Below, in pieces: positions 1 through 6,512 of a stretch of DNA of 13,935 bases (its first letter is position 1; each line of letters starts with the position of its first letter). A program made the translations under genes and the position numbers. The DNA lies in NCBI GenBank assembly GCA_003456155.1, contig DMPC01000103.1, positions 1-13,935 of the forward strand, in the 5' to 3' direction. The DNA comes from Actinomycetota bacterium (GTDB lineage Bacteria; Actinomycetota; Actinomycetes; S36-B12). The notes beneath the pieces are model-generated. The model was not told the origin of the DNA and did not search any database. It worked only from the letters and a program-made list of their open reading frames with translations.

Positions 1-603
1 GGGCTCCAGCACCTCCGCGCGACCGTCGACCCGAGTGTCGTCATCGACCTGAGAATCCCGCTCGAGGTCACCCGGGAGGGCTATGACCTCGGCGCCGGGA
101 TCCGCGTCGTGAACTGCCCGATGACCCCCCAGTCGGGCATCACCCAGGAGCACATCGACGCCGGGATGTGCGACAACCTGATCGACGATTATCTGAGGCA
201 GATCGACGTCAACGGGAGTTACGTCGCTGAAGCCCTGGGCATCATCGCCGAACCCGGCAACCACCCGGTGATCATCCACTGCACGGCGGGCAAGGACCGC
301 ACGGGCATCACCGTGGCCATGCTCCTCGACATTCTCGGCGTGCCGCACGAGCACATCGTCGCGGACTACCACGTGACGACGAAGAACATGGCACCGGTCA
401 TCGAGCGCATCCGCAATGCGCCGGTGTTCCAGGAGAACGGTCTCGCGGACGCCCCGGACTGGATCTTCGCCTCGGATCCCGAGACGATGGCCGGTTTCCT
501 GGCGGGCATGACTGAGCTCTACGGCGGTGCGGCGGCGTGGGCCCTTGCGCAGGGCCTCAGTCAGGAGCAGCTCGACAGCCTGCGGTCGTCACTGCTCGCC
601 TGA
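1..603 (+). CDS. Tyrosine-protein phosphatase family protein, 5'-truncated by the window edge
   Basis: The reading frame is open from base 1 to a TGA at 601-603, giving 200 visible residues; the start lies upstream of the window. The P-loop signature HCTAGKDRTG (HCx5R type) has its nucleophilic Cys at visible residue 94. It is preceded by a hydrophobic strand (VII) and followed by a helix (ITVAMLLDILGV), as in the Y_phosphatase3 / MptpB-like family. Upstream, VIDLR followed by E matches the conserved DLR..E stretch of these enzymes. The family removes phosphate from phosphotyrosine, and some members act on phosphoserine/threonine or phosphoinositides. The Lys after AG in the P-loop is typical of the MptpB-like group. 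No signal peptide can be judged because the N-terminus is missing. It converges on the esterase across a strong hairpin, so it is probably not part of the neighbouring clusters. Family assignment is firm; the substrate is unknown. Confidence 0.9.
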   Translation, partial: GLQHLRATVDPSVVIDLRIPLEVTREGYDLGAGIRVVNCPMTPQSGITQEHIDAGMCDNLIDDYLRQIDVNGSYVAEALGIIAEPGNHPVIIHCTAGKDRTGITVAMLLDILGVPHEHIVADYHVTTKNMAPVIERIRNAPVFQENGLADAPDWIFASDPETMAGFLAGMTELYGGAAAWALAQGLSQEQLDSLRSSLLA

Positions 604-656
604 TTCCATACGCAGGCGTCACAACCCTCGGGTTTTGTGACGCCTGCGTATGGAAT
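603..656. terminator. Bidirectional hairpin terminator between convergent genes
   Basis: A perfect 22-base inverted repeat has its left arm at 603-624 and right arm at 635-656, beginning ATTCCATACG and ending CGTATGGAAT. An alternative inner pairing AACCC (623-627) with GGGTT (630-634) tightens the loop. It fills the gap between the phosphatase stop codon, overlapping its last base, and the stop of the convergent esterase at 660-662. There is no long U-tract on either side, as is usual for GC-rich actinobacterial terminators. Termination is inferred from position and stem strength. Confidence 0.75.
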
Positions 657-659
657 GGA

Positions 660-1610
660 CTAGCCGAGGGCGCTGCGGAGCGCCTCGATGCGCGCCGCCC
701 AGATCCGCTGGCTCAGCGCAGCAGTCGGGGCGAACACCTCCGATGCGTGGTAGGCACCCGGGTACACGTGGAACTCGGTCGGCACGCCGGCTGCGGAGAG
801 CCGCTCCGCGAAGGCGACGTCCTCGTCAAGGAACAGGTCGCGGTCGCCGACGTCGATGAAGTGCGGGGGCAGGCCTGCGAGGTTCTCGGCCCTCGCGGGG
901 GCGGCGTAGCCGTCGGCAGGCTGGCCACCGAGGTACCACGCCCACGCCTCGACGTTCCCGGCGCGATCCCAGATGCCGATGTCGACGATGTCGAGGCTGG
1001 AGGCAGTCTCGTTGCGGTCGTCGATCATCGGGTACGGCGCCATGACGAAGCAGATCGCGGGCCCCCCGGCATCGCGAGCGCGCAGGGCTGTCGCGATCGC
1101 GAGGCCGCCACCCGCGCTGCCCCCGTAGAGAGCCAGGCGGGACGGATCGAAGCCGACCTCGTCGGCATGCGCGGCCATCCACTGCAGCCCGGCGAAGCAG
1201 TCATCGGTGCCGGCGGGGTAGGGATGCTCCGGGGCGAGGCGGTAGTCGACCGAGACCACGGCAGCGCCAAGCGTCTCGCAGAGCATGACCGCGGTGAGGT
1301 GGTCGGTCTCGAGGTTGCCGAGGACCATGCCGCCGCCGTGGATGAAGTAGATGCCCGGCCGAGTTGGGGCGGGGCTCGCAGGACGGTAGACCCGCAGCGC
1401 GAGGTCGCCCGCGGGCCCGGGGACGGTGATGTCCTCGATGACGACGTTGGGATTCGGCGGGATGTCCGCCGTCATCTGGGCGAGCATCCCGTACAGGGTG
1501 GCTCGGCGGGTCTCGATGTCGGGAATGGCATTGAAGCCCCCGGGCAGCGCCTCGTAGAGGGCGGCCAGCGGTACCAGGGACTCCTCGTCGATGCGATCGT
1601 GCTGCGGCAT
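660..1610 (-). CDS. Alpha/beta hydrolase fold-3 esterase (hormone-sensitive-lipase family)
   Basis: The 316-residue protein hydrolyses carboxyl esters, probably of small or medium acyl chains, in the cytoplasm; no signal peptide is seen. The oxyanion-hole motif HGGG is at residues 91-94. The conserved VDYRLAPEHPYPA segment is near 121-133. The nucleophile elbow GGSAGG places the catalytic Ser at 165. The acid is probably Asp258 in DRDLFLDE and the base His288 in YPGAYHAS. Length and motif order fit the bacterial HSL family (PF07859). The ATG at 1610 is supported by GAGAGG ending five bases upstream. It is last in the minus-strand run and starts 34 bases beyond the stop of the membrane-protein gene, so co-transcription is likely. 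The elbow has GGSAGG instead of the common GDSAGG. The substrate is unknown; lactone or ester cleavage within a catabolic pathway is a reasonable guess only. Confidence 0.92.
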   Translation of the reverse strand: MPQHDRIDEESLVPLAALYEALPGGFNAIPDIETRRATLYGMLAQMTADIPPNPNVVIEDITVPGPAGDLALRVYRPASPAPTRPGIYFIHGGGMVLGNLETDHLTAVMLCETLGAAVVSVDYRLAPEHPYPAGTDDCFAGLQWMAAHADEVGFDPSRLALYGGSAGGGLAIATALRARDAGGPAICFVMAPYPMIDDRNETASSLDIVDIGIWDRAGNVEAWAWYLGGQPADGYAAPARAENLAGLPPHFIDVGDRDLFLDEDVAFAERLSAAGVPTEFHVYPGAYHASEVFAPTAALSQRIWAARIEALRSALG

Positions 1611-1644
1611 GAGTGCCTCTCAGGGTCGGGTGCCCGTGAGTGTG

Positions 1645-2049
1645 TCACCCCGGCAGGGTCCCTGCCACCTGTTCGGCGGGATTCCGCAGGCGGCCGATGT
1701 GCCGGGCGATGAAGAAGCCATGGCCGGCGATGGTGATGACGACACCTACCTCATACGCGACCATCAGGACGATGAGCCACCAGGGCAGGCCTCGGCCGGG
1801 ACCGGTGATCCCCTGGATCCACATGATGGAGCCGGCGGCGACGGCGATCGCGGCAACCGTCATGGTCGCGCACCAGGCAATCCACTCCAGGCGCGGCACG
1901 GGCACGCGAGAGACGAGCCACGTGACGAGGAGGAATGCTCCGGCGACGAGGAGGGCGACGCCGCCCTCCATCGGATCGATCAGGCCCAACGCCAGTACGG
2001 GAACCGTGATGACCGTCAAGGCAAGCCCCGACCAGATGCGCACCTTCAT
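1645..2049 (-). CDS. Small four-helix integral membrane protein, function unknown
   Basis: I do not recognise a family. The 134-residue product starts at the ATG at 2049 (MKVRIWSG). A clear GGGAGG lies six bases upstream, and this start avoids a longer reading that would run into the dehydrogenase gene. A GTG one codon earlier is also possible. Four hydrophobic segments are visible: about residues 4-24, 29-47, 54-76 and 86-110. Short charged loops separate them, and a cytoplasmic-looking, Arg-rich tail follows the last helix (ARHIGRLRN). There are no conserved cofactor-binding residues, so it could be a small transporter subunit, an anchor or a scaffold. It sits 76 bases after the dehydrogenase and 34 bases before the esterase on the same strand, which points to one transcript. 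Coding status is supported by start signal, hydrophobic pattern and spacing; the role is open. Confidence 0.75.
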   Translation of the reverse strand: MKVRIWSGLALTVITVPVLALGLIDPMEGGVALLVAGAFLLVTWLVSRVPVPRLEWIAWCATMTVAAIAVAAGSIMWIQGITGPGRGLPWWLIVLMVAYEVGVVITIAGHGFFIARHIGRLRNPAEQVAGTLPG

Positions 2050-2125
2050 CACATGCCTCCCGTCTCTGCCTCCAGTCTCAGCGACGGGGCGACAGGACGG
2101 GGGGGACGGTGAGTTGGATGACCGG

Positions 2126-2875
2126 TCAGGAGATGGTCTCTCCTCCGTCGACGACGAGGGTCTGTCCCGTGATGAAGGAGGCGTCATCGCTGAGGAAGAA
2201 GCAGATCGCTGCGGCGAGCTCATCGGCGGTGCCCATGCGCTTCATGGGAATGGCCGCCCCGAAGATCTCCTCGCCCTTCTCCATGTCGCCGCCCCGGGCC
2301 AGCATCAGGGGCGTGGTCATCCCGGTGATCGTGCGTCCGGGAGCGATGCAGTTGATCCGCACCTCCGGCAGCGCCTCGAACATCAGCTGCCGGGTGAGTC
2401 CGGAGATCCCCGCCTTTGCTGCTCCGTAGGGCACGTTGTTGTTGTTGGCCATGACGGCGGCGGTCGAGGCGATCGTCACGATGGAGCCGCTGCCGCGTGA
2501 CTTCATCGCGGGGAGCACATGCTTGCAGGTGTAGAAGGTTCCGCCGACATGGACGCTCAGCATCCGCATGAACCGCTCGGAGTCCCATTCGGCCGTGGGT
2601 CCGAACTCGGCGTGCCCTGCTCCTGCCAGGGCCAGGTCGATGCCGCCCAGTTCCGCGACCGTGGCGTCGACGGCTGCCTTGACCTGCCCCTCGTCGGCCA
2701 CGTTCGCGGCGAGGCCGATGGCATTGCCGATCTGCGCCGCCGCCGCCCGGGCCCGGTCGAGGTCCAGGTCGACGAGGGCGGCGCGTCCGCCCTCGTCGAC
2801 GACCCTCTCGGCCGTGGCCCGGCCGATGCCGCTCGCACCACCGGTGACGAAGATGACCTTGTTCTCGAAGCGCAT
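2126..2875 (-). CDS. Short-chain dehydrogenase/reductase (classical SDR), probably NAD-dependent
   Basis: The 249-residue protein oxidises or reduces an alcohol/carbonyl pair. The glycine motif TGGASGIG is at residues 11-18. Asp36 at the end of the second strand (LVDLD) favours NAD(H) over NADP(H). The catalytic Ser is 137 (IASTAA), and Tyr150 and Lys154 form YGAAK. PG at 179-180 and the C-terminal GQTLVVDGG complete the fold. Two departures are visible: the usual NNAG appears as LAGAG (84-86 region), and the tetrad Asn position appears to be His109. The ATG at 2875 (MRFENK) is preferred because GAGGA lies five bases upstream; a GTG four codons earlier overlaps that ribosome-binding site. It follows the PNPOx gene by 31 bases in the same run. 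The substrate is unknown; hydroxy-steroid, cyclic-alcohol or beta-hydroxyacyl oxidation are all possible. Confidence 0.92.
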   Translation of the reverse strand: MRFENKVIFVTGGASGIGRATAERVVDEGGRAALVDLDLDRARAAAAQIGNAIGLAANVADEGQVKAAVDATVAELGGIDLALAGAGHAEFGPTAEWDSERFMRMLSVHVGGTFYTCKHVLPAMKSRGSGSIVTIASTAAVMANNNNVPYGAAKAGISGLTRQLMFEALPEVRINCIAPGRTITGMTTPLMLARGGDMEKGEEIFGAAIPMKRMGTADELAAAICFFLSDDASFITGQTLVVDGGETIS

Positions 2876-2906
2876 GGATGTCCTCACAGTTGGGGGGGTG
2901 CGGGGA

Positions 2907-3434
2907 TCAGGACTTCGGACCCGAGGGCGAGTCGCTCGGACGGGCCGCCTCGGAGGCCGCCCACATCTTGGCGCTGTTGAAGCCGACGCGGGTGCGGGGG
3001 ATGAGCTCGAACACGACCCGTCCGGGAGAGTCGATCATCTCGAGGAAGGCCTGCGCCTTCTCGGGCTCGCCCGGCCGCATCGCGTGGGCGAACCTGGGCA
3101 GGATCCGGTCGAGGGTCTCGCGATCGGTGTGGACGATCGCCTCACACTTGTAGGTGAGGGACTGGCGCTCGATGATCCGGGAGCCTTTGGAGGAGATCGC
3201 GATGCACACACGCGGGTCCTTGCGGATCTGGTTGACCCGGGGGCGCTCCTCGCTCGCGGTCAGCCAGAACCGCCCGTCATCGTGGATGTAGTTGACGATG
3301 ACGCCCATGGGCCAGCCGTCCTTGCTGGACCAGATGAGCGTGCATTCGATCTGTGCGTCGAAGAGGGCGAGCTCGTCCTCCTGGTCGAGGGTGTAGGACG
3401 TCACGTCCTCCCAGTTCTTCGCCTGCTCGGCCAC
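2907..3434 (-). CDS. Pyridoxamine 5'-phosphate oxidase-like (split beta-barrel FMN/F420-binding) protein
   Basis: The 175-residue product has the PNPOx-like pattern: a strand pair with GWPMGVIVNYIHDDGRFWL, then TASEERPRVNQIRKDPRVCIAIS, in which the RVNQI..DPRV segment is the usual cofactor-phosphate-binding helix and strand. In actinobacteria such proteins bind FMN or F420 and reduce diverse substrates or bind haem; which applies here cannot be told. I chose the GTG at 3434 because GGAG lies six bases upstream. A TTG at 3476 would add 14 residues but has no ribosome-binding site and would intrude on the divergent promoter. It is the first gene of the minus-strand run (PNPOx, SDR, membrane protein, esterase) and is divergent from the SnoaL-like gene, so the 72-base gap probably carries both promoters. 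A Pro/Ser-rich tail ends the protein. Confidence 0.85.
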   Translation of the reverse strand: MAEQAKNWEDVTSYTLDQEDELALFDAQIECTLIWSSKDGWPMGVIVNYIHDDGRFWLTASEERPRVNQIRKDPRVCIAISSKGSRIIERQSLTYKCEAIVHTDRETLDRILPRFAHAMRPGEPEKAQAFLEMIDSPGRVVFELIPRTRVGFNSAKMWAASEAARPSDSPSGPKS

Positions 3435-3470
3435 GGTGCTCTCCGGGGGTAGGGGACTTTTCCGGAATCC

Positions 3471-3506
3471 TTGCAATAAGTGGAGTCACTGTCTAGTTTC
3501 TCGTCC
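3471..3506 (+). promoter_or_regulatory. Candidate promoter giving a leaderless transcript for the SnoaL-like gene
   Basis: TTGCAA (3471-3476) and TAGTTT (3494-3499) are separated by exactly 17 bases and resemble -35 and -10 hexamers of a housekeeping sigma factor. The expected transcription start is 3506-3507, at the GTG of the SnoaL-like gene. That gene has no ribosome-binding site, which fits a leaderless message. This is pattern-based only. Confidence 0.45.
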
Positions 3507-3956
3507 GTGACCTTGACCCTTCAGCAGATCAGCGATCGCCTCGAGATCGACGACCTCCTTGCCCGATACGCCCGGGCCCTGGACTACCGGAACTTCGACG
3601 AGCTCGACGCCATCTTCACGGCCGAGGCCACGTTCGATGCCGGCTCCCTGGGGAGCCCGACCGGTCCGGCCGCCATCAAGGAGATGATCGAGGGCACGAT
3701 CGGTCATCTCGACGCCACGCAGCACCTGGTCGGCAAGAGCCTCGTCGAGTTCTCCGCCGACGGCGACGAGGCGGAGGTGCGGACGTACCTGATCTCGCAG
3801 CACATCCGCGAGGCGATCGAGGGTCCGGTGAAGCACTATTTCCTCGGCGGGGAGTACTACGACCGGGTCGTGCGCACCCCTGAGGGGTGGCGCATCGCCT
3901 ACCGTCGGCTTGATCGCCTGTGGAAGCAGGGCGATCGCGCCGTCATCTCCGGTTAG
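3507..3956 (+). CDS. SnoaL-like / NTF2-fold polyketide-cyclase-type protein
   Basis: The 149-residue protein has the SnoaL_4 pattern. An N-terminal helix (IDDLLARYARALD) is followed by FDELDAIFTAEATFD, then HL in DATQHLVGK, a central sheet, and the C-terminal GEYYDRVVRTPEGWRIAYRRL. Members form a cone-shaped alpha+beta barrel acting as isomerase, cyclase, dehydratase or hydrolase on small hydrophobic molecules; some are only binding proteins. The pocket Asp/His pair is plausibly the Asp in ALDYRN and the His in TQHL. The GTG at 3507 fits the usual family N-terminus. An upstream GTG at 3480 would give nine extra residues and overlap the promoter. It is the first gene of the plus-strand run, 39 bases before the first phosphotransferase, so it may act on the same substrate. 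The beta subunits of some ring-hydroxylating oxygenases share this fold, but nothing specifically marks this as one. Confidence 0.85.
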   Translation: MTLTLQQISDRLEIDDLLARYARALDYRNFDELDAIFTAEATFDAGSLGSPTGPAAIKEMIEGTIGHLDATQHLVGKSLVEFSADGDEAEVRTYLISQHIREAIEGPVKHYFLGGEYYDRVVRTPEGWRIAYRRLDRLWKQGDRAVISG

Positions 3957-3995
3957 CACGAGCACCATCGGACACGTTCGCAATCGAGGAGAGTC

Positions 3996-5732
3996 ATGGA
4001 GACCTGGATCACCGACACCGAGCCGAGCGAGCGGTTCCCGCTCTACACCCGGGCCAATGCGGACGAGGTCGGCCCGGATCCCTTCACGCCGTTGAACTGG
4101 TCGCTCACCTGGGAGCAGGGCATGGTGCCCGGCACCGCCGACGCCTGGATCGCCCTCGGGACCTTCACCGAGGATGAGTTCCTCTGGGACCAGCCGGAGA
4201 CCTACGGCTGCTGGGGCGGCTACTTCTTCAACCAGGTGTCGCTCGGTCGCGTGTTCGGCTACCGGATGCCGGGGGCCACGCCGGACGCCATCGACATCTC
4301 CTTCTTCGGCCAGAACCCGTCGGTGCCGCCATACCAGCACGACCCTCGTGACGACAACGAGGAGTGCTCGGCCAAGCTGGGGGAGTCGTTCGGCGCCATC
4401 CTCGGCGGCTCGCAGCAGAAGCTCAGCGACGACTACATCGCCCAGGCGCGCGCGTGGGTGGCCAGCCGCCCGGATCTCGCGTCGATCAGTGACGCCGAGC
4501 TCGTGGACTACGGCCGTACGTCGGCCCGCTGGCAGCGGCCCGGCTGGGATGCCTATGCCCAGGTCGTCATCGGCGCGACGGTGGGGCCGCAGATCGTCCA
4601 AGGGGTGGCCGATGCTGTCGGCAAGCCGGATCTCGCCATCCAGATCTTCGCCGCTCTCGGCGATGTCGCCTCGGCGGGCCTGCCCGAGCAGGTGTGGGAT
4701 CTCTCGCGCATGGTCGTGGCCTCGCCGGCCCTCACGGCGGAGTTCGACGCCGGGGTCGACGGCATCGGCGACCGCCTGGCGGCGAATCCGGCTGCGGCGG
4801 AGTTCAACGCCGCCTTCGCCACCCTGCTCGCGCAGTTCGGGCATCGGGGCGTGAACGAGTGGGAGATCAGCGCGGACACGTGGCTGATCAACCCCGCGCT
4901 GGCCTTCCAGATGATCGATCGCGTGCGTCGCCAGGAGGACGCGATGTCACCGAGGATGCGCGCCGCCGAGGCGGCGAAGCGCCGTGAGGCTGCGGTGGCC
5001 GAGCTCACGGCGGCGGTCGCCGGCGACGAGGCGACGGCGGGGCTGCTGGCCGCGGGGATCGCCTCCGGGCAGATGTCCTACCGCCTGCGCGAGGGTGGCA
5101 AGAACGCCACGGTGATGCTGATGCAGGAGCCCAAGCTCGCCTTCCGCGAGCTCGGCCGTCGGATGCATGAGCGGGGGCACCTGGCCGACCCGATGCACGT
5201 CTTCCAGCTTCTGGACACCGAGCTCGACGCCTTCGTCGCCGACCCGGCCTCGTTCTCGTCGACCTTGGCCGACCGTCACGCCCAGTGGCAGGAGCTCGCC
5301 CAGCTCGAGCCGCCCTACCTCGTCATGCGGGGTGAGCCGATCCCGCCGATCAGTGCGTGGCCGAAGCGCAAGGCGGCGGCGGTGGGAAAGGCCGCTGCTC
5401 CGGGAACCGAGATGAAGGGGATCGGCGGCTCGCCGGGCACCGTCACGGCGAAGACTCGCGTGATCCTCGACCTCTCCGACGCAGACGCCCTGCAGCCGGG
5501 CGAGATCCTCGTGTGCACGACCACGGATCCGTCGTGGGTGCCTCTGTTCATGATCGCCAGTGCGGTGATCTGCGAGATCGGCGCCCAGGCCAGTCACGCC
5601 GTCATCGTGAGCCGTGAACTCGGCGTGCCGTGCGTGGTCTCGCTCGCCAACGCCAGCAAGACGCTGCCCACCGGAACGACGGTCAACCTCGACGGGTCCG
5701 CAGGCACGGTCACGGTTGTTGAAACGGCGTGA
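3996..5732 (+). CDS. PEP-utiliser-type phosphotransferase, substrate domain plus swivelling His domain, no ATP-grasp domain
   Basis: The 578-residue protein resembles the central and C-terminal parts of rifampicin phosphotransferase and the alpha subunit of phenylphosphate synthase. Residues 1 to about 450 form a helical substrate domain that opens with LYTRANADEVGPDPFTPL and carries FGHRGVNEWE, with His283 and Arg284 at the position of the FGHRGPGE motif. An Ala/Lys-rich linker (about 455-475) leads to the phosphohistidine domain: GSPG, PGEILV, TDPSW.PLF, and GAQASHAVIVSRELGVP with the phosphorylated His534. The family moves a phosphoryl group from an ATP-grasp partner through this His to an acceptor hydroxyl. 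The ATP-grasp module is absent from this protein and was not found as a separate gene in the window. The ATG has AGGA five bases upstream. Its stop overlaps the GTG of the histidine phosphatase, implying translational coupling. The acceptor is unknown. Confidence 0.85.
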   Translation: METWITDTEPSERFPLYTRANADEVGPDPFTPLNWSLTWEQGMVPGTADAWIALGTFTEDEFLWDQPETYGCWGGYFFNQVSLGRVFGYRMPGATPDAIDISFFGQNPSVPPYQHDPRDDNEECSAKLGESFGAILGGSQQKLSDDYIAQARAWVASRPDLASISDAELVDYGRTSARWQRPGWDAYAQVVIGATVGPQIVQGVADAVGKPDLAIQIFAALGDVASAGLPEQVWDLSRMVVASPALTAEFDAGVDGIGDRLAANPAAAEFNAAFATLLAQFGHRGVNEWEISADTWLINPALAFQMIDRVRRQEDAMSPRMRAAEAAKRREAAVAELTAAVAGDEATAGLLAAGIASGQMSYRLREGGKNATVMLMQEPKLAFRELGRRMHERGHLADPMHVFQLLDTELDAFVADPASFSSTLADRHAQWQELAQLEPPYLVMRGEPIPPISAWPKRKAAAVGKAAAPGTEMKGIGGSPGTVTAKTRVILDLSDADALQPGEILVCTTTDPSWVPLFMIASAVICEIGAQASHAVIVSRELGVPCVVSLANASKTLPTGTTVNLDGSAGTVTVVETA

Positions 5733-6445
5733 CCGCCCAGCGCCCTGCGGCCTCGCCCGAACCACCCTTCTCCGTCCGACGTCCCTTCCTGCTGCTCGAT
5801 GACGGCGTCACGCGGCTGACCCTCGTCCGGCACGGTCAGCAGGACTACCCGGTGCAGCAGGGCTTCGACCACTCGCAGTGGGAGGACCCGCCGCTGAGCG
5901 GGCTCGGTCGCACGCAGGCCATGGCGGTGTCGGCGGTGCTGGGAGAGGTCGACGTCGACGTCGTTGCCTGCAGCCCCCTGGTGCGCGCGGTCGAGACCGC
6001 GGGAATCGTCGCCTCTCCCCACGGTCTCGAGGTGATCGTTCGCCCCGAACTGGTGGAGATCAAGTCGTACTCGCGGATGGAGGATCCGTCGCTCAATCCC
6101 CAGAGCCTCGTGGATCCAGCGTTGTGGGCGGAGCGGGAGCGCGCGTTCAGCGAGTTCGTCAAGTGGGACTACATGTTCTTCGGTGAGGGCTCGGCGGAGT
6201 TCCGCGAGCGCGCGGTGTCGGCCGTCGACTCGCTGGTCGCCGATCATGCGGGCCAGCACATCGTTCTGGTGAGCCACGGGGGCGTCATCAATGCCTACCT
6301 CGGCGACATCCTCGGCGTGGAGGAGGACATGTTCTTCCTGCCCAACCACTGCTCGATCAGCGAGGTCCTCGTGAAGGGGTCGCGCAAGCGGGTCCAGTCG
6401 ATCAACGAGCGCCAGCACCTTCACACCGGGATCCTGACCAACTAG
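5729..6445 (+). CDS. Histidine phosphatase superfamily (phosphoglycerate-mutase-like) phosphomonoesterase
   Basis: The 238-residue protein hydrolyses phosphate monoesters through a phosphohistidine intermediate. LVRHGQ places Arg34 and the nucleophile His35. Arg86 is in SPLVRAVETA, the likely acid/base Glu110 is in ELVEI, and LVSHGG supplies the second His183. The active-site set is complete, and length fits the branch 1 enzymes. A roughly 25-residue Pro/Arg-rich N-terminal stretch precedes the core. The GTG start overlaps the stop of the upstream phosphotransferase (GTGA), so the two are translated together, and a phosphate-adding and a phosphate-removing enzyme would be made in fixed ratio. 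That suggests it removes the phosphate placed by the phosphotransferase, perhaps after an oxidation step, much as a dedicated phosphohydrolase does in the C. glutamicum cre pathway. A general housekeeping phosphatase is the alternative. Confidence 0.9.
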   Translation: MTAQRPAASPEPPFSVRRPFLLLDDGVTRLTLVRHGQQDYPVQQGFDHSQWEDPPLSGLGRTQAMAVSAVLGEVDVDVVACSPLVRAVETAGIVASPHGLEVIVRPELVEIKSYSRMEDPSLNPQSLVDPALWAERERAFSEFVKWDYMFFGEGSAEFRERAVSAVDSLVADHAGQHIVLVSHGGVINAYLGDILGVEEDMFFLPNHCSISEVLVKGSRKRVQSINERQHLHTGILTN

Positions 6446-6461
6446 AGTCATCTAGACGACT
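6446..6461. promoter_or_regulatory. Near-perfect 16-base palindrome upstream of the oxygenase
   Basis: AGTCATCTAGACGACT is self-complementary except for one position pair (A6450/C6457), with TCTAGA in the centre. It begins just after the histidine phosphatase stop. CTAG is generally scarce in actinobacterial DNA, which makes a TCTAGA-centred dyad stand out. It may be an operator for a dimeric regulator of the oxygenase gene; no regulator can be matched to it. Confidence 0.3.
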
Positions 6462-6476
6462 TCACGAGCGTTGACG

Positions 6477-6492
6477 GGTGTCGACGGACACC
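6477..6492. promoter_or_regulatory. Inverted repeat GGTGTC-N4-GACACC in the oxygenase leader
   Basis: Six-base perfect arms GGTGTC (6477-6482) and GACACC (6487-6492) flank GACG, 20 bases before the GTG start and directly after TTGACG (6471-6476), which resembles a -35 hexamer. It could be an operator or a small leader hairpin. It is short enough to be chance. Confidence 0.3.
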
Positions 6493-6512
6493 AGGACAGG
6501 CAGGAGTGCATC

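Noticed and set aside
537..1712. Plus-strand open frame opposite the esterase
   Set aside because: The esterase on the minus strand has a complete catalytic triad and a ribosome-binding site, while this frame reads through the terminator hairpin and has no motif.
3435..3476. TTG start at 3476 extending the PNPOx-like protein by 14 residues
   Set aside because: No ribosome-binding site precedes it and it would overlap the divergent promoter; the GTG at 3434 has GGAG at good spacing.
3507..3956. SnoaL-like protein as the beta subunit of the Rieske oxygenase
   Set aside because: The folds are related, but the gene lies two genes away and the sequence follows the SnoaL_4 pattern rather than that of ring-hydroxylating beta subunits.
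3486..4844. Long minus-strand open frame opposite the SnoaL-like and phosphotransferase genes
   Set aside because: It is antisense to genes with clear family motifs, has Arg/Gly-rich low-complexity translation and no recognisable fold; high GC content makes such frames common.
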